Shown: positions 24,306 to 33,111 of the stretch, piece after piece
Position numbering within the stretch: position 1 is the first letter of the stretch
Layout of the letters: every line of letters starts with the position of its first letter
Notes under the pieces: model-generated
Seen by the model: the letters and a program-made list of their open reading frames with translations, nothing else
What the model was told of the DNA's origin: nothing
Database searches by the model: none
Position numbers and translations under genes: made by a program
Source of the DNA: Chlorobium sp. N1
GTDB lineage: Bacteria; Bacteroidota; Chlorobiia; Chlorobiales; Chlorobiaceae
Direction of reading: 5' to 3'
NCBI RefSeq assembly: GCF_004332115.1
Contig: NZ_SJPA01000006.1
Location: 1-64,000 of the forward strand
DNA: 64,000 nt

Positions 24306-26582
24306 TCAGGAGACCAGTTGTGCGAAGTAGTAGACGAAGTAGCCGAAGACGGCCAGCAGCGCCATGACGACATAGGTCTGCACCTTTCCGGTCTGCAGCT
24401 TGCGGAGCACGCCGCCGGAAGTGTTCACGAAAAAGGCGGTGAAGTTCACCATGCCGTCGACGGCGTACTTGTCGAAGCTGCCGTTGAAGAAGGCGAACTT
24501 GCGTGTCAGGGTCGCAACGCCGTTGACCATGCCGTCGATGATGTTGCGGTCGAACCACGAGAAGATGGCGGCGATGAGCATCGAGCCTTTGATGAAGGTC
24601 GCCTGGTAGATCTCGTCCCAGTACCACTTGTTGAACGAGAGCAGGTACAGGGGACGGATCGCCTCGGCGGTCCCGTCGGGATCGATGAATCGGAACACAT
24701 ACACAATGAGCGCAAGGCCGATGCCGAGCACCACCATGATGCTTGATATCTGGATGGCCCGGTTGTGCGCGGCATGCGAGAGATGCGCGATCTCGGCCTG
24801 GCGGGGATCGGCGAACGCGTGGCTTTCCCCGTGCTCCCCGGAGGCTTCGGCATGCGCCGCCTCCGGATGCATGGGCGTTTCGGCGTGCAGGGCGGCTTCG
24901 GCATCGTGCCCTTCGAGGGGCGAGGCCTCAGCGACCAGCGGGCCCATCGCGGCAGCGGCCGCTTCGGGTTCGACAGCGTGCACGGCACCGACGACGGTTG
25001 CAGGAGTGGGGATCATCTTCATGAACCACCCCTTGCCGCCGTCGAGCGGATCGGGAGAGTAGACGATGAAGACGGAGAGGGTGGCGAGCACGACGAGCGG
25101 AAGGCGCATGTTCCAGGCGACCTCGTGGACCCCGTGGTGCTCCTCTTCATGGCCGTCATGGCCGTGTGCGCCGTGGTGGGCGTGCGGGTCGGCCGGCTTG
25201 AGGTGCGTGCGGCTCTCGCCGAAGAAGACGAGCCAGATCTGCCGGCCCATGTAGAAGGCGGTAAGCATCGCGGAGAAGAAGCCGAGCACCGGAACCAGGT
25301 AGAAGTACCAGGAGCCTTCGGTCTCTGCGAAGCCCAGCGAGCCGGCAAGGATGGCGTCCTTGCTCATGAAGCCGCTGGTGAGCGGAAGGCCGGCCAGGGC
25401 GAGGGTGGCGATGACGAAGGTGACGAAGGTCCAGGGCATGTTCTTGCGGAGCCCTCCCATCCAGCGCATGTCCTGCTCGTGGTGCATGGCGTGGATGATG
25501 GCGCCGGAACCGAGGAAGAGGCATGCCTTGAAGAAGGCGTGCGTGACGAGATGGAAGAGGGCCGCCGAGTAGGCGCCGACGCCGAGGCCGAGCACCATGT
25601 AGCCGAGCTGCGAAACGGTCGAGTAGGCCAGCACGCGCTTGATGTCCTGCTGGGTGATGGCGATGGTGGCGGCCATGAAGGCGGTGAAGGCGCCGATGAA
25701 GGCGATGACGTGCAGGGCGTCGGGCGTGAGGAGCACGAAGATGCGGGCCACGAAGTAGACGCCGGCGGCGACCATCGTTGCGGCATGGATAAGGGCGGAG
25801 ACCGGGGTCGGGCCCTCCATGGCATCAGGCAGCCAGACATGGAGCGGGAACTGGGCGGACTTGCCGACGCAGCCCATGAAGAGGAGGATGCCGGCAGCGG
25901 TCAGCCAGGCGTTCGAGAGGCCGAATTCCCCAGCGGCAAGATGCTCGAAGATCTCGCGGTAGCTGAAGGTGTGGAACTGCGAATAGAGGATCAGGATGCC
26001 GAGCCACATGCCGATGTCGCCGACCCGGTTGGCCAGGAACGCCTTCTTCTGCGCGTCGGCGGCGCTGTCCTTCTCGAAGAAGAAGCCGATGAGGAGGTAG
26101 GAGGAAAGGCCCACGAGCTCCCAGAAGATGTAGATGGAGAACAGGTTGTCGCTGAGCACGATGCCGAGCATCGAGAAGGTGAAGATGCCGAGGTAGGCGA
26201 AGAAGCGTCCGTAGTACTTGTCCCCCTTCATGTACCCGGTCGAGTAGAGGTGGACGAGGAAGCTGATGAGGGTGACCATGGCGAGCATGATGGCCGTCAG
26301 GTTGTCGACGACGATGCCCATCTTGATCTGGAGCGGGCCGACGCCCGGAACGTTGCCGAAATCGAGCCAGGTGAAATCCCATGCCAGGCGGAAAGCCGGG
26401 TCGTAGTGCTGGACGATCACGGTCCAGAAGATATATGCCGAGATGCCGAAGGTCAGGCCGAGCATGCCCACGCCGACGAAATCCCCCATGCGCGGAAGGC
26501 GCCGGTTGAAGAAGATCAGGAAGACGAACGAGAGCAGCGGCAGCAGGAGTACGGCTATCGACAACTGGATTAAACTGTGCAT
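24306..26582 (-). CDS. nuoL: Complex I subunit L with His-rich insertions
   Basis: 758 aa, longer than the usual 610-650. The core is standard: 'YIFWELVGLSSYLLIGF', 'KSAQFPLHVWLPDAMEGPTPVSALIHAATMVAAGVY' and 'VLAYSTVSQLGYMVLG'. The extra length is in two loops: residues about 460-487, very rich in His and Glu ('HAHHGAHGHDGHEEEHHG'), and about 536-606, rich in Ala, Glu and His. The C-terminus has the helix that lies along the membrane arm. AGAGGAC precedes the ATG. Proton pumping at the distal end of complex I is known for the family; the loops' role is unknown. Confidence 0.95.
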   Translation of the reverse strand: MHSLIQLSIAVLLLPLLSFVFLIFFNRRLPRMGDFVGVGMLGLTFGISAYIFWTVIVQHYDPAFRLAWDFTWLDFGNVPGVGPLQIKMGIVVDNLTAIMLAMVTLISFLVHLYSTGYMKGDKYYGRFFAYLGIFTFSMLGIVLSDNLFSIYIFWELVGLSSYLLIGFFFEKDSAADAQKKAFLANRVGDIGMWLGILILYSQFHTFSYREIFEHLAAGEFGLSNAWLTAAGILLFMGCVGKSAQFPLHVWLPDAMEGPTPVSALIHAATMVAAGVYFVARIFVLLTPDALHVIAFIGAFTAFMAATIAITQQDIKRVLAYSTVSQLGYMVLGLGVGAYSAALFHLVTHAFFKACLFLGSGAIIHAMHHEQDMRWMGGLRKNMPWTFVTFVIATLALAGLPLTSGFMSKDAILAGSLGFAETEGSWYFYLVPVLGFFSAMLTAFYMGRQIWLVFFGESRTHLKPADPHAHHGAHGHDGHEEEHHGVHEVAWNMRLPLVVLATLSVFIVYSPDPLDGGKGWFMKMIPTPATVVGAVHAVEPEAAAAAMGPLVAEASPLEGHDAEAALHAETPMHPEAAHAEASGEHGESHAFADPRQAEIAHLSHAAHNRAIQISSIMVVLGIGLALIVYVFRFIDPDGTAEAIRPLYLLSFNKWYWDEIYQATFIKGSMLIAAIFSWFDRNIIDGMVNGVATLTRKFAFFNGSFDKYAVDGMVNFTAFFVNTSGGVLRKLQTGKVQTYVVMALLAVFGYFVYYFAQLVS

Positions 26583-26619
26583 GGTCCTCTATTGGTTATT
26601 CTGGTTGTACCCTTATTCC

Positions 26620-26937
26620 TCACTCCTTCATCGCGTCGACCGACGAAACGTCGACGCTCGAGAAGATCTTGTAGATGTTGATGATGATGGCCAGCGCCAC
26701 GGCGGCTTCCGCTGCGGCGAGCACGATCACGAACAGGCTGAACATCACCCCCTCCATCCCGCCGTTCCACTTCGAGAAGGCCAGGAAGTTGATGTTGGCG
26801 GCGTTCAGGATGAGCTCGACGCCCATCAGGATGACGATGGCGTTGCGGCGCGTCATGACGGCGAAGAGGCCGAGCGAGAAAAGGATCGCCGAAATGCTCA
26901 GGTAGTGGTTGAGTCCGATCTCTGCAAGCTGTTCCAT
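26620..26937 (-). CDS. nuoK: Complex I subunit K
   Basis: 105 aa with three membrane helices. 'VILMGVELILNAANINFLAF' contains the conserved membrane Glu. It is the usual length for the family and lies between nuoJ (33 nt) and nuoL (37 nt). Confidence 0.96.
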   Translation of the reverse strand: MEQLAEIGLNHYLSISAILFSLGLFAVMTRRNAIVILMGVELILNAANINFLAFSKWNGGMEGVMFSLFVIVLAAAEAAVALAIIINIYKIFSSVDVSSVDAMKE

Positions 26938-26970
26938 ATGATTCAGGTGTTGACGGTAGTGTCTTGAGTA

Positions 26971-27498
26971 TTATTCGTTGTCAGCCCGTCCGTTCCCGGC
27001 GTCGTGGCGTGCCAGGAACGCGGCGCCGATGAGCGCGGCAAGCAGCAGTATCGAGGCCATTTCGAACGGAAGGACGTAGCGCGACATGGTTTCAAATCCG
27101 ATCCGCTCGACCACGCTGCCCTCGAGCATGGTTTCGGAGGGCATCCATCCGTTGGTGGTGTAGAAGGTGTAGAGCAGCCCGCCGAGGATGCCGACGAAGA
27201 GCAGGAGGCCCGGAACGAGGTTCAGGACGTCTGCGCGGAGCCCGGTGTCCATCACGCGGTGGGTGAACATCACGCCGAACAGCAGAAGGACGAGGATGCC
27301 GCCCACGTAGACCACCACCTGGGTGACGGCGATGAAGTCTGCCGAGAGGAAGACGTAGAGTGCGGCGGCGCCAAAGAACGTAAAGAGCAGCGAAAACGCC
27401 GAATAGATGATGTTGCGCGAAAACACGACGAACGCCGCCGATATCACCGTGATGGCGGCGAAGAGGTAGAAGATGGCCGTATAGGTAGGGTTGCTCAT
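26971..27498 (-). CDS. nuoJ: Complex I subunit J
   Basis: 175 aa, five membrane helices. 'VIYSAFSLLFTFFGAAALYVFLSADFIAVTQVVVYVGGILVLLLFGVMFT' is the family core, including the pi-bulge helix region. It follows nuoI by 16 nt. The charged C-terminal tail ('ARHDAGNGRADNE') is short and cytosolic or periplasmic. Confidence 0.95.
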   Translation of the reverse strand: MSNPTYTAIFYLFAAITVISAAFVVFSRNIIYSAFSLLFTFFGAAALYVFLSADFIAVTQVVVYVGGILVLLLFGVMFTHRVMDTGLRADVLNLVPGLLLFVGILGGLLYTFYTTNGWMPSETMLEGSVVERIGFETMSRYVLPFEMASILLLAALIGAAFLARHDAGNGRADNE

Positions 27499-27514
27499 AA
27501 TCGCTCAGGGTGTG

Positions 27515-28171
27515 TTAAGTGTTCGGCGCCTCAGGCGCTGCTCCTGCCTCGGCGGCGGCTTTGGCTTCAGCGGCTTTCCGCAGCTTTTCGGCCTGGGCCT
27601 TCAGGGCGGCCTCCTCGGCCTTGCGGCGCTTCGCCTCGGCCTCGTGGCGGGTAAGGTTGCCGAAATGGTAGACGAAGTTCTGGCGGTCGAACTCGGAGAA
27701 ATCCGCCACCGGGGTGTGCCGGAGGCACTCCGTGGGGCAGACCGTCGTGCAGATGCCGCAGGTCATGCACTTGGCCGTATCGATATCGAAAACCGGAACC
27801 CAGAACTTCTTCTGCTGCCCTCCGGAGGTCTTGCCGCAGGCGGCGAGGTCTTCCGGCATCACCTTGATGGTCTCCATCTCGATGCAGCTGACCGGGCAGG
27901 CACGCACGCACTGGCCGCAGCCGATGCAGTCGTCGATCTGGTTATGGAGGCGGTAGCGCCCGTGCGACGGGGTCGGCACCGCTTCGCGGGGATACTGCAG
28001 GGTCACAAGGCCGTCGACCTGGCGGAAGTAGTCCACGTCGTCGATGCCGGCGTCGCCCTTGCGCCTGACCGCGTTGAAGAAATGCTTCAGGGTGATCCCC
28101 ATGCCGGTGGCGATGGTGGTGGCACCGGTGGCAATATTCTTGAAATACTCGCTCATAGTGTGTTCTGTCAT
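27515..28171 (-). CDS. nuoI: Complex I subunit I, two 4Fe-4S clusters
   Basis: 218 aa. Two ferredoxin-type motifs are visible: 'CIGCGQCVRACPVSCI' and 'CMTCGICTTVCPTECL', binding clusters N6a and N6b in the peripheral arm. After the iron-sulfur domain there is a 45-residue Ala/Lys/Glu-rich tail ('EAEAKRRKAEEAALKAQAEK') that looks helical and is not present in typical NuoI. ATG 28171 starts 8 nt after nuoH; an ATG five codons later is possible. With nuoE, F and G absent, this subunit or a partner must receive electrons from another donor such as ferredoxin. Confidence 0.95.
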   Translation of the reverse strand: MTEHTMSEYFKNIATGATTIATGMGITLKHFFNAVRRKGDAGIDDVDYFRQVDGLVTLQYPREAVPTPSHGRYRLHNQIDDCIGCGQCVRACPVSCIEMETIKVMPEDLAACGKTSGGQQKKFWVPVFDIDTAKCMTCGICTTVCPTECLRHTPVADFSEFDRQNFVYHFGNLTRHEAEAKRRKAEEAALKAQAEKLRKAAEAKAAAEAGAAPEAPNT

Positions 28172-28178
28172 TAACAGG

Positions 28179-29297
28179 TCAGGGGACGTAGATCAGCCAG
28201 ATCGCCGTGAGGACGAAGCTCAGGAACGCGAACGGGGTGAGAACTTTCCAGCAGAGGTACATCAGCTGGTCCACCCTCAGGCGCGGGAGGGTCCAGCGCA
28301 GCCACATCTGCACGAAGATGAAGAAGAAACCCTTCATGATGATCCAGAAGGCACCCCAGACCGGCCCGGAGGTCATGTCGTTGAGGGCGAGGGTCCCAAG
28401 GTTCGGCAGCGGGGAGTTCCAGCCGCCGAGGAAAACGATGGAGATGATGGCAGAGACCATGAACATGCTGCCGTACTCGGCAAGGAAGATGACGGCGAAC
28501 TTCATGCCGGAATACTCGGTGAAGTAGCCGGCGACAAGCTCCGACTCCGCCTCGGGAATGTCGAACGGGGCGCGGTTGGTTTCGGCCAGCGACGAGATGA
28601 AGTAGATGAGGAACGGCAGCCAGGCGATCGGGCTCTGGAAGAGGAAGAAGTGCGCAAATCCCCACTGGCCCGACTGCAGCACGTTGATCTGCTGCATGTC
28701 GAGCGTCCCGGCCATCATCGCTCCGGTGAGGAGGGCGAGGGCGGCGGGGATCTCGTAGCTGACGATCTGGGCGACGCTGCGCACGGCGCCGTAGAGCGCC
28801 CACTTATTGTTCGACCCCCATCCGGCCGCCAGTATTCCAACCACCTCGAGGGCAACGATGCCGATGGCGTAGAAGAGCCCGACGTTGAGGTTGGCGCCGA
28901 TGAAAGCGGGGCCGAAGGGCAGGACGGCGAAGGCGAGGAACGAGCCGACGAAGAGGATGCCGGGGCCGATGACGAACAGGAACTTGTCGGCCGAGGTCGG
29001 AACGATGTCCTCCTTCTGGAGGAGCTTGAGGATATCGGCGAGGGTCTGCAGGATGCCCCACTTGCCGACCTCCATCGGGCCGAGGCGGTCCTGCATGAAG
29101 GCCGAGATCTTGCGTTCGCCGTAGACGCCGTAGGTGAGGGCGTAGAGGGCGATGAAGACGAGCGGAATGGCTGCGATGATGAGGAGGCCTACGGGCAGGC
29201 CCATCGGGGAGAATCCCACGAGGGCGTCCGACCAGGCGTTGAGGCTGTTACCCATAAGAAGTGGCATGCTGGATTGCGGTAATGCGAAAAGGCTCAT
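28179..29297 (-). CDS. nuoH: Complex I subunit H
   Basis: 372 aa, eight to nine membrane helices. Conserved loops '[38 protein letters not shown]' and '[30 protein letters not shown]' line the quinone site. The start ATG overlaps the nuoD stop (ATGA), so the two are probably translated together. Confidence 0.96.
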   Translation of the reverse strand: MSLFALPQSSMPLLMGNSLNAWSDALVGFSPMGLPVGLLIIAAIPLVFIALYALTYGVYGERKISAFMQDRLGPMEVGKWGILQTLADILKLLQKEDIVPTSADKFLFVIGPGILFVGSFLAFAVLPFGPAFIGANLNVGLFYAIGIVALEVVGILAAGWGSNNKWALYGAVRSVAQIVSYEIPAALALLTGAMMAGTLDMQQINVLQSGQWGFAHFFLFQSPIAWLPFLIYFISSLAETNRAPFDIPEAESELVAGYFTEYSGMKFAVIFLAEYGSMFMVSAIISIVFLGGWNSPLPNLGTLALNDMTSGPVWGAFWIIMKGFFFIFVQMWLRWTLPRLRVDQLMYLCWKVLTPFAFLSFVLTAIWLIYVP

Positions 29298-30499
29298 CGG
29301 TCGACCTCCCCGAGCACGATGTCGATGCTGCCGATGATGGCGACGAGGTCGGGAATGAGCTGGCCGCGAGAAAGGTCCTTCATCGCCGAGAGGTTAACGA
29401 AGCAGGAGGAGCGTGCCTTGCAGCGCAGCGGGCTCGTCGACTTGCCGTCGCTCTGGATGTAGAAGCCGAGCTCACCGCGGGGGTTCTCGGCGCGCGCGTA
29501 CACCTCGCCGGCTTTCGGCCGTATGCGCTTCGGTACGGCGGCGCGGGGGTCGAACCCTTCGCTGGAAGGGATCTTCTCAAGGCACTGCTCGATGATCTTG
29601 AGGCTCTCCTCGATCTCGAGGGCGCGCACGAGGTGGCGCGAAAGACAGTCGCCGACATCGCTCAGCTTCCCGTCCGGAACCGGAACGGCGAAGTCGAGTT
29701 CGGGATAGATCGAGTAGGGATCGTTGCGGCGGATGTCCCACTGGACGCCGGAACCGCGGAGCATGGGTCCCGACCAGCCGTAGTTGATGGCCACGTCCGC
29801 CGGCATGATGCCGATCCCCCGGGTGCGCTTGACGAAGATCTCGTTTTCGGTCAGGAGCCGGGAGAGCTCGACCGCCTTCGGACGGAAGTAGTCGACGAAC
29901 TCCCCCACCCGCTTGTTGAAATCGGCCGGCACGTCGTAGGCGAGCCCTCCGATCCAGATGTAGTTGTAGAGCATCCTGGCGCCGGAAGCCCACTCGAGCA
30001 GGTTGAGGATGTGTTCGCGGTCGCGGAAGCAGAAAAGAAAGGGGGTGAAGGCGCCGAGGTCGATGGCATAGGTACCGATGGCGACGAGGTGCGAGGCGAT
30101 GCGGTTGAGCTCGCTGACGATCACCCTGATGAACTCGACCCGGCGGGGAAGCTCGATGTCGAGCAGCTTCTCGACGGCGATGGCGAAAGCCATTTCGCTG
30201 TTCATGCCGGCCAGGTAGTCCATGCGGTCGGTATAGGGAACGATGGCCGGGTAGTCGACATGCTCGCAGTGCTTCTCGAAACAGCGGTGAAGGTAGCCGA
30301 GATAGGGTTCGGCTTCGGTCACCACCTCGCCGTCGGTGCGGCATTCGAGGCGGAGCACACCATGGGTGGACGGGTGCTGGGGACCCATGCTGAGCACCAT
30401 CTCCTCGGTGGCAAGGTCCTTTTCGATGACGACCACGTTATCGTTTTTCCGGGTCAGTCGCACCGAAGAACCCTTTCCGGCCATTTCCAGTTCCTGCAT
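29294..30499 (-). CDS. nuoD: Complex I subunit D (49-kDa type)
   Basis: 401 aa. '[22 protein letters not shown]' near residue 38 is the signature loop with the His of the quinone site. '[10 protein letters not shown]'-like and '[15 protein letters not shown]' motifs follow. It is separate from nuoC, unlike the fused nuoCD of enterobacteria. It forms the quinone pocket with nuoB and nuoH. It follows nuoC by 34 nt. Confidence 0.96.
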   Translation of the reverse strand: MQELEMAGKGSSVRLTRKNDNVVVIEKDLATEEMVLSMGPQHPSTHGVLRLECRTDGEVVTEAEPYLGYLHRCFEKHCEHVDYPAIVPYTDRMDYLAGMNSEMAFAIAVEKLLDIELPRRVEFIRVIVSELNRIASHLVAIGTYAIDLGAFTPFLFCFRDREHILNLLEWASGARMLYNYIWIGGLAYDVPADFNKRVGEFVDYFRPKAVELSRLLTENEIFVKRTRGIGIMPADVAINYGWSGPMLRGSGVQWDIRRNDPYSIYPELDFAVPVPDGKLSDVGDCLSRHLVRALEIEESLKIIEQCLEKIPSSEGFDPRAAVPKRIRPKAGEVYARAENPRGELGFYIQSDGKSTSPLRCKARSSCFVNLSAMKDLSRGQLIPDLVAIIGSIDIVLGEVDR

Positions 30500-30533
30500 A
30501 GTCTTTAAGCGGCTTTAAATCGGTTAAACCTTA

Positions 30534-31052
30534 TCAGTACGGCACCTTGATGCCGTGGTAGCTCTCCTGGACCCGGTAGTCCTTGCGCAGCGGCCACCCT
30601 TCCCAGTCGTCCGGGCAGAGGATCCGACGGAGGTCGGGATGCCCGTCGAACTGGATGCCGAGCATGTCGTAGGCTTCGCGCTCGTGCCAGTTCGCGGTAT
30701 GCCAGACGCAGGCGACGCTCGGGATCGAACCGCCCTGGCGCGCGCACCTTACCTTCACGGCGATGCGGTGCGGGTAGACGCCGATCGACTCGAGGTTGCA
30801 GACGATACCGAGTTTTTCCTCCTCCGGGTAATCAACGCCCGAGAGGCAGGCCATGTAGTTGAACTTCAGCTTGGGATGGTCCCGCATGAAGAGGGCGATA
30901 TCGGTCCAGAGGGCCGTATCGAGCACCTCGAAAAAGGGCATGGTGGGGTTCTGGTCGAATGCCGAGATGGCATCGCCGAACTTCTCGTGGATGACGCTGT
31001 AGGTTGCCGCGCAGAGCTGCACCTCTTTCGACACGTTCGCTGCTTCTTCCAT
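30534..31052 (-). CDS. nuoC: Complex I subunit C (30-kDa type)
   Basis: About 172 aa. 'VACVWHTANWHEREAYDMLGIQFDGHPDLRRILCPDDWEGWPLRKDY' is the family signature at the C-terminal end. ATG 31052 was preferred; a GTG at 31103 in the same frame would overlap nuoB. It is a structural subunit of the peripheral arm. Confidence 0.95.
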   Translation of the reverse strand: MEEAANVSKEVQLCAATYSVIHEKFGDAISAFDQNPTMPFFEVLDTALWTDIALFMRDHPKLKFNYMACLSGVDYPEEEKLGIVCNLESIGVYPHRIAVKVRCARQGGSIPSVACVWHTANWHEREAYDMLGIQFDGHPDLRRILCPDDWEGWPLRKDYRVQESYHGIKVPY

Positions 31053-31086
31053 CGTGGTGGTTGTGGTCTCTCTTCTAATTGGAAAA

Positions 31087-31656
31087 TTATGCGCCCGCCG
31101 CACTCCGTTCCTGCTCGATCAGCGGCCGGGGCTCGACGGCGTTCTCGGCGAGCTTCCTGAGGGCCTCCTCTCGCGACATGCCGATCTGCTCCATGCGGAT
31201 GAGCTCCTGGATCTTCATGAGACCGCCGATGAGCGCCTCGGGTCGCGGAGGGCAGCCGGGAACGAAAACGTCGACCGGAATGACACGGTCGACGCCTTTG
31301 AGTACATGGTAGCCGTGCTCCCAGTAGGGGCCGCCGCAGTTGGAGCAGCTGCCCATGGAGAGCACGTAGCGCGGCTCCGGCATCTGCTCGTAGAGGCGCA
31401 CGACCCGTTCGGCCATCTTCATGGTCACCGTACCGGCGACGATCATGAGGTCGGACTGGCGGGGCGAGGAGCGGGGGAAGATCCCGAAACGCTCGAGATC
31501 GTAATTGGAGGCGTTGGTGGCCATCATCTCGATGGCGCAGCAGGCGAGGCCGAATCCCATCGGCCAGAGCGACGAGAGGCGGGCCCAGTTGAGGACTGCG
31601 TCGACCGGTGCGACCAGTACATTGTCCCTGGAAAAACCTGCGTCAAGTAAACCCAT
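31087..31656 (-). CDS. nuoB: Complex I subunit B, carries cluster N2
   Basis: 189 aa. The N2 ligands are visible: tandem Cys in '[12 protein letters not shown]', Cys in '[15 protein letters not shown]' and Cys in '[16 protein letters not shown]'. N2 is the last cluster before quinone. It starts 27 nt after nuoA. The C-terminal 35 residues are charged and variable. Confidence 0.97.
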   Translation of the reverse strand: MGLLDAGFSRDNVLVAPVDAVLNWARLSSLWPMGFGLACCAIEMMATNASNYDLERFGIFPRSSPRQSDLMIVAGTVTMKMAERVVRLYEQMPEPRYVLSMGSCSNCGGPYWEHGYHVLKGVDRVIPVDVFVPGCPPRPEALIGGLMKIQELIRMEQIGMSREEALRKLAENAVEPRPLIEQERSAAGA

Positions 31657-31683
31657 GGTAACGTCGGAATAGGAGGTTAACGA

Positions 31684-32118
31684 TCAGTCGCGCTCACCCT
31701 GTTTTCTCGGGGCCGGGGGCATCTCCGGCATCTTGGGAACCGAGGGCGTCGGGCGGACCCAGTCCAAGTCACCCTTCACCCACGCGTAGACGAGGCCGAG
31801 CACGAGGATCCCGGCGAAAACCAGGGCCTCGAAGAGGGCGAAGCTGCCGAGCTGGCGGAATACGGTGGCCCAGGGGAAAAGGAAGACGACCTCGACATCG
31901 AAGATGATGAAGATGAGGGCGACGACATAGAAACGGATGTTGAACTTGACCCAGGCCGATCCAACGGCCTCTTCGCCGCACTCGTAGGTCGAGCTCTTGA
32001 CGGGGTTGGGGCGGCTGGGGCGAAGGAGGCGGGCGGTGAGGTAGCCACCTGCGACAAAAACGACACCGAGGAGGAGAAAGACGAAAACATTGCCGAAATC
32101 ACTCAATGTCTGGTCCAT
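31684..32118 (-). CDS. nuoA: Complex I subunit A
   Basis: About 144 aa, three membrane helices. '[42 protein letters not shown]' is the family signature, including the Cys of the mobile loop. ATG 32118 is chosen because the open frame further upstream is Pro-rich and non-native. It is the first gene of the eleven-gene operon. The Pro/Met-rich tail ('[15 protein letters not shown]') is longer than usual. Confidence 0.95.
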   Translation of the reverse strand: MDQTLSDFGNVFVFLLLGVVFVAGGYLTARLLRPSRPNPVKSSTYECGEEAVGSAWVKFNIRFYVVALIFIIFDVEVVFLFPWATVFRQLGSFALFEALVFAGILVLGLVYAWVKGDLDWVRPTPSVPKMPEMPPAPRKQGERD

Positions 32119-32138
32119 GCGATTCGATTTTGTGATTG

Positions 32139-32165
32139 CCCCTGACGTCGGGGTGCGCAAATATA
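32139..32165 (-). promoter_or_regulatory. nuo operon leader: inverted repeat and candidate -7 element
   Basis: On the minus strand TATATTTG (32158-32165) fits the TAnnTTTG -7 element known from Bacteroidetes promoters, but no TTTG lies 19-21 bases before it. Between it and nuoA is CCCC-T-GACGTC-GGGG (32139-32153), an almost symmetric element 21 nt before the start codon that could be an operator or RNA stem. Both are tentative. Confidence 0.35.
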
Positions 32166-32301
32166 AAAAAAATCCGGTTCCGCCCCATAAAAAATCAGAC
32201 GCCCCGACCTGCTGACGAAAAGGAGCCGGGGGCGGCGGAGGCCGGTATGAAGTTAACAATTACTAACAAGCATCAAAAAAGCAAAAACGAAGAAAATCAG
32301 C

Positions 32302-32526
32302 CTAATCCTCCTGCCCGCCTCCGATTCTCCGGCTCAACCGGCCGAACAGCCTCAGGAACAGATAGACGACCGCTGCCGTCGAAAGGATCGAGAGTGCGCC
32401 GGCTGCGGCATGGGAGGCCGTCAGGCGAAAGAAGGCCGGAGAGAGCACGGAGCCCACGGAGAGCCAGACGATGGGGGCCCATACAAGGGCAAGCAGGACA
32501 GGAAGTCCGGTTTTCATGAAGTTCAT
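32302..32526 (-). CDS. Small membrane protein of unknown function (74 aa)
   Basis: Two hydrophobic segments (about residues 7-30 and 40-60) and a positively charged C-terminus ('RLFGRLSRRIGGGQED'). The ATG overlaps the stop of the TPR gene (ATGA), so it is probably coupled. It is the last gene of a four-gene unit that includes a ferrochelatase homologue. I recognise no family. A gap of 183 nt separates it from nuoA. Confidence 0.7.
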   Translation of the reverse strand: MNFMKTGLPVLLALVWAPIVWLSVGSVLSPAFFRLTASHAAAGALSILSTAAVVYLFLRLFGRLSRRIGGGQED

Positions 32527-33104
32527 TGTTCGTCGAAAAAGAGGTTCCCGATCTGGGCCGCCATGTCGGCGTCCAGCGTCTTGAGCTGTTCATATTCCCC
32601 GCGAAGCGCCTTCATGTCGCCGCGCGAGACATGGTACATGGCCATCTTGCGGTGCGGCTCGGGGCTCCCGGGTTCGAGCTCGAGCGCACGCCGGAACGCC
32701 TTCAGCGCCTCGTCGTACTCGCCGAGGTCGAGCTGCACGTCGCCGAGCACGCACCAGGTCTCGGCGGAATCGGGATCGAGCTCGAGGGCTCGCCCGAGCG
32801 TCTTGAGCGCAGCCTCCTCCTTGCCGAGCGTCAGCTGCACGAACCCGAGATGGCTCCATCCGGGCACGAAGACCGGGTCGAGCACGACCGTGCGAAGCAG
32901 GTCGCAGCCCGCCTTCCGGTAGGTGCCCATGGCGATGTGGGCCATGGCGCGAGCATAACGGAACCGTGCATCGCGGGGCTCGTCGTGAAGCAGGCCGTCG
33001 AGGAGTTCGAGCGCCCGTTCGTTCTCCTGGCGCTCGATATGCAGAAGCGCTTCGTCGTAGCGCCGGGAAGCGGAAGAAGAAGAAGTCATGGAGGAGTCGT
33101 TCAT
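32523..33104 (-). CDS. Tetratricopeptide-repeat protein
   Basis: About 193 aa, built from four to five TPR units; the clearest is 'LGDVQLDLGEYDEALKAFRRALELEPGSPE'. There is no signal peptide, so it is probably a cytoplasmic scaffold. ATG 33104 starts 7 nt after the ferrochelatase-like gene. The frame extends to 33233 without protein-like content. Its partner is unknown; position suggests a link to the heme gene or to the 74-aa membrane protein. Confidence 0.85.
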   Translation of the reverse strand: MNDSSMTSSSSASRRYDEALLHIERQENERALELLDGLLHDEPRDARFRYARAMAHIAMGTYRKAGCDLLRTVVLDPVFVPGWSHLGFVQLTLGKEEAALKTLGRALELDPDSAETWCVLGDVQLDLGEYDEALKAFRRALELEPGSPEPHRKMAMYHVSRGDMKALRGEYEQLKTLDADMAAQIGNLFFDEQ

Positions 33105-33111
33105 GTCTTGT

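Noticed and set aside
24765-26573. Long open frame on the plus strand opposite nuoL (602 codons)
   Set aside because: It lies wholly antisense to a certain nuoL and is rich in Glu, Asp, Gly, His and Arg, as expected from the complement of GC-rich codons. No ribosome binding site or domain. Similar antisense frames occur opposite most nuo genes and opposite rny and pheT.
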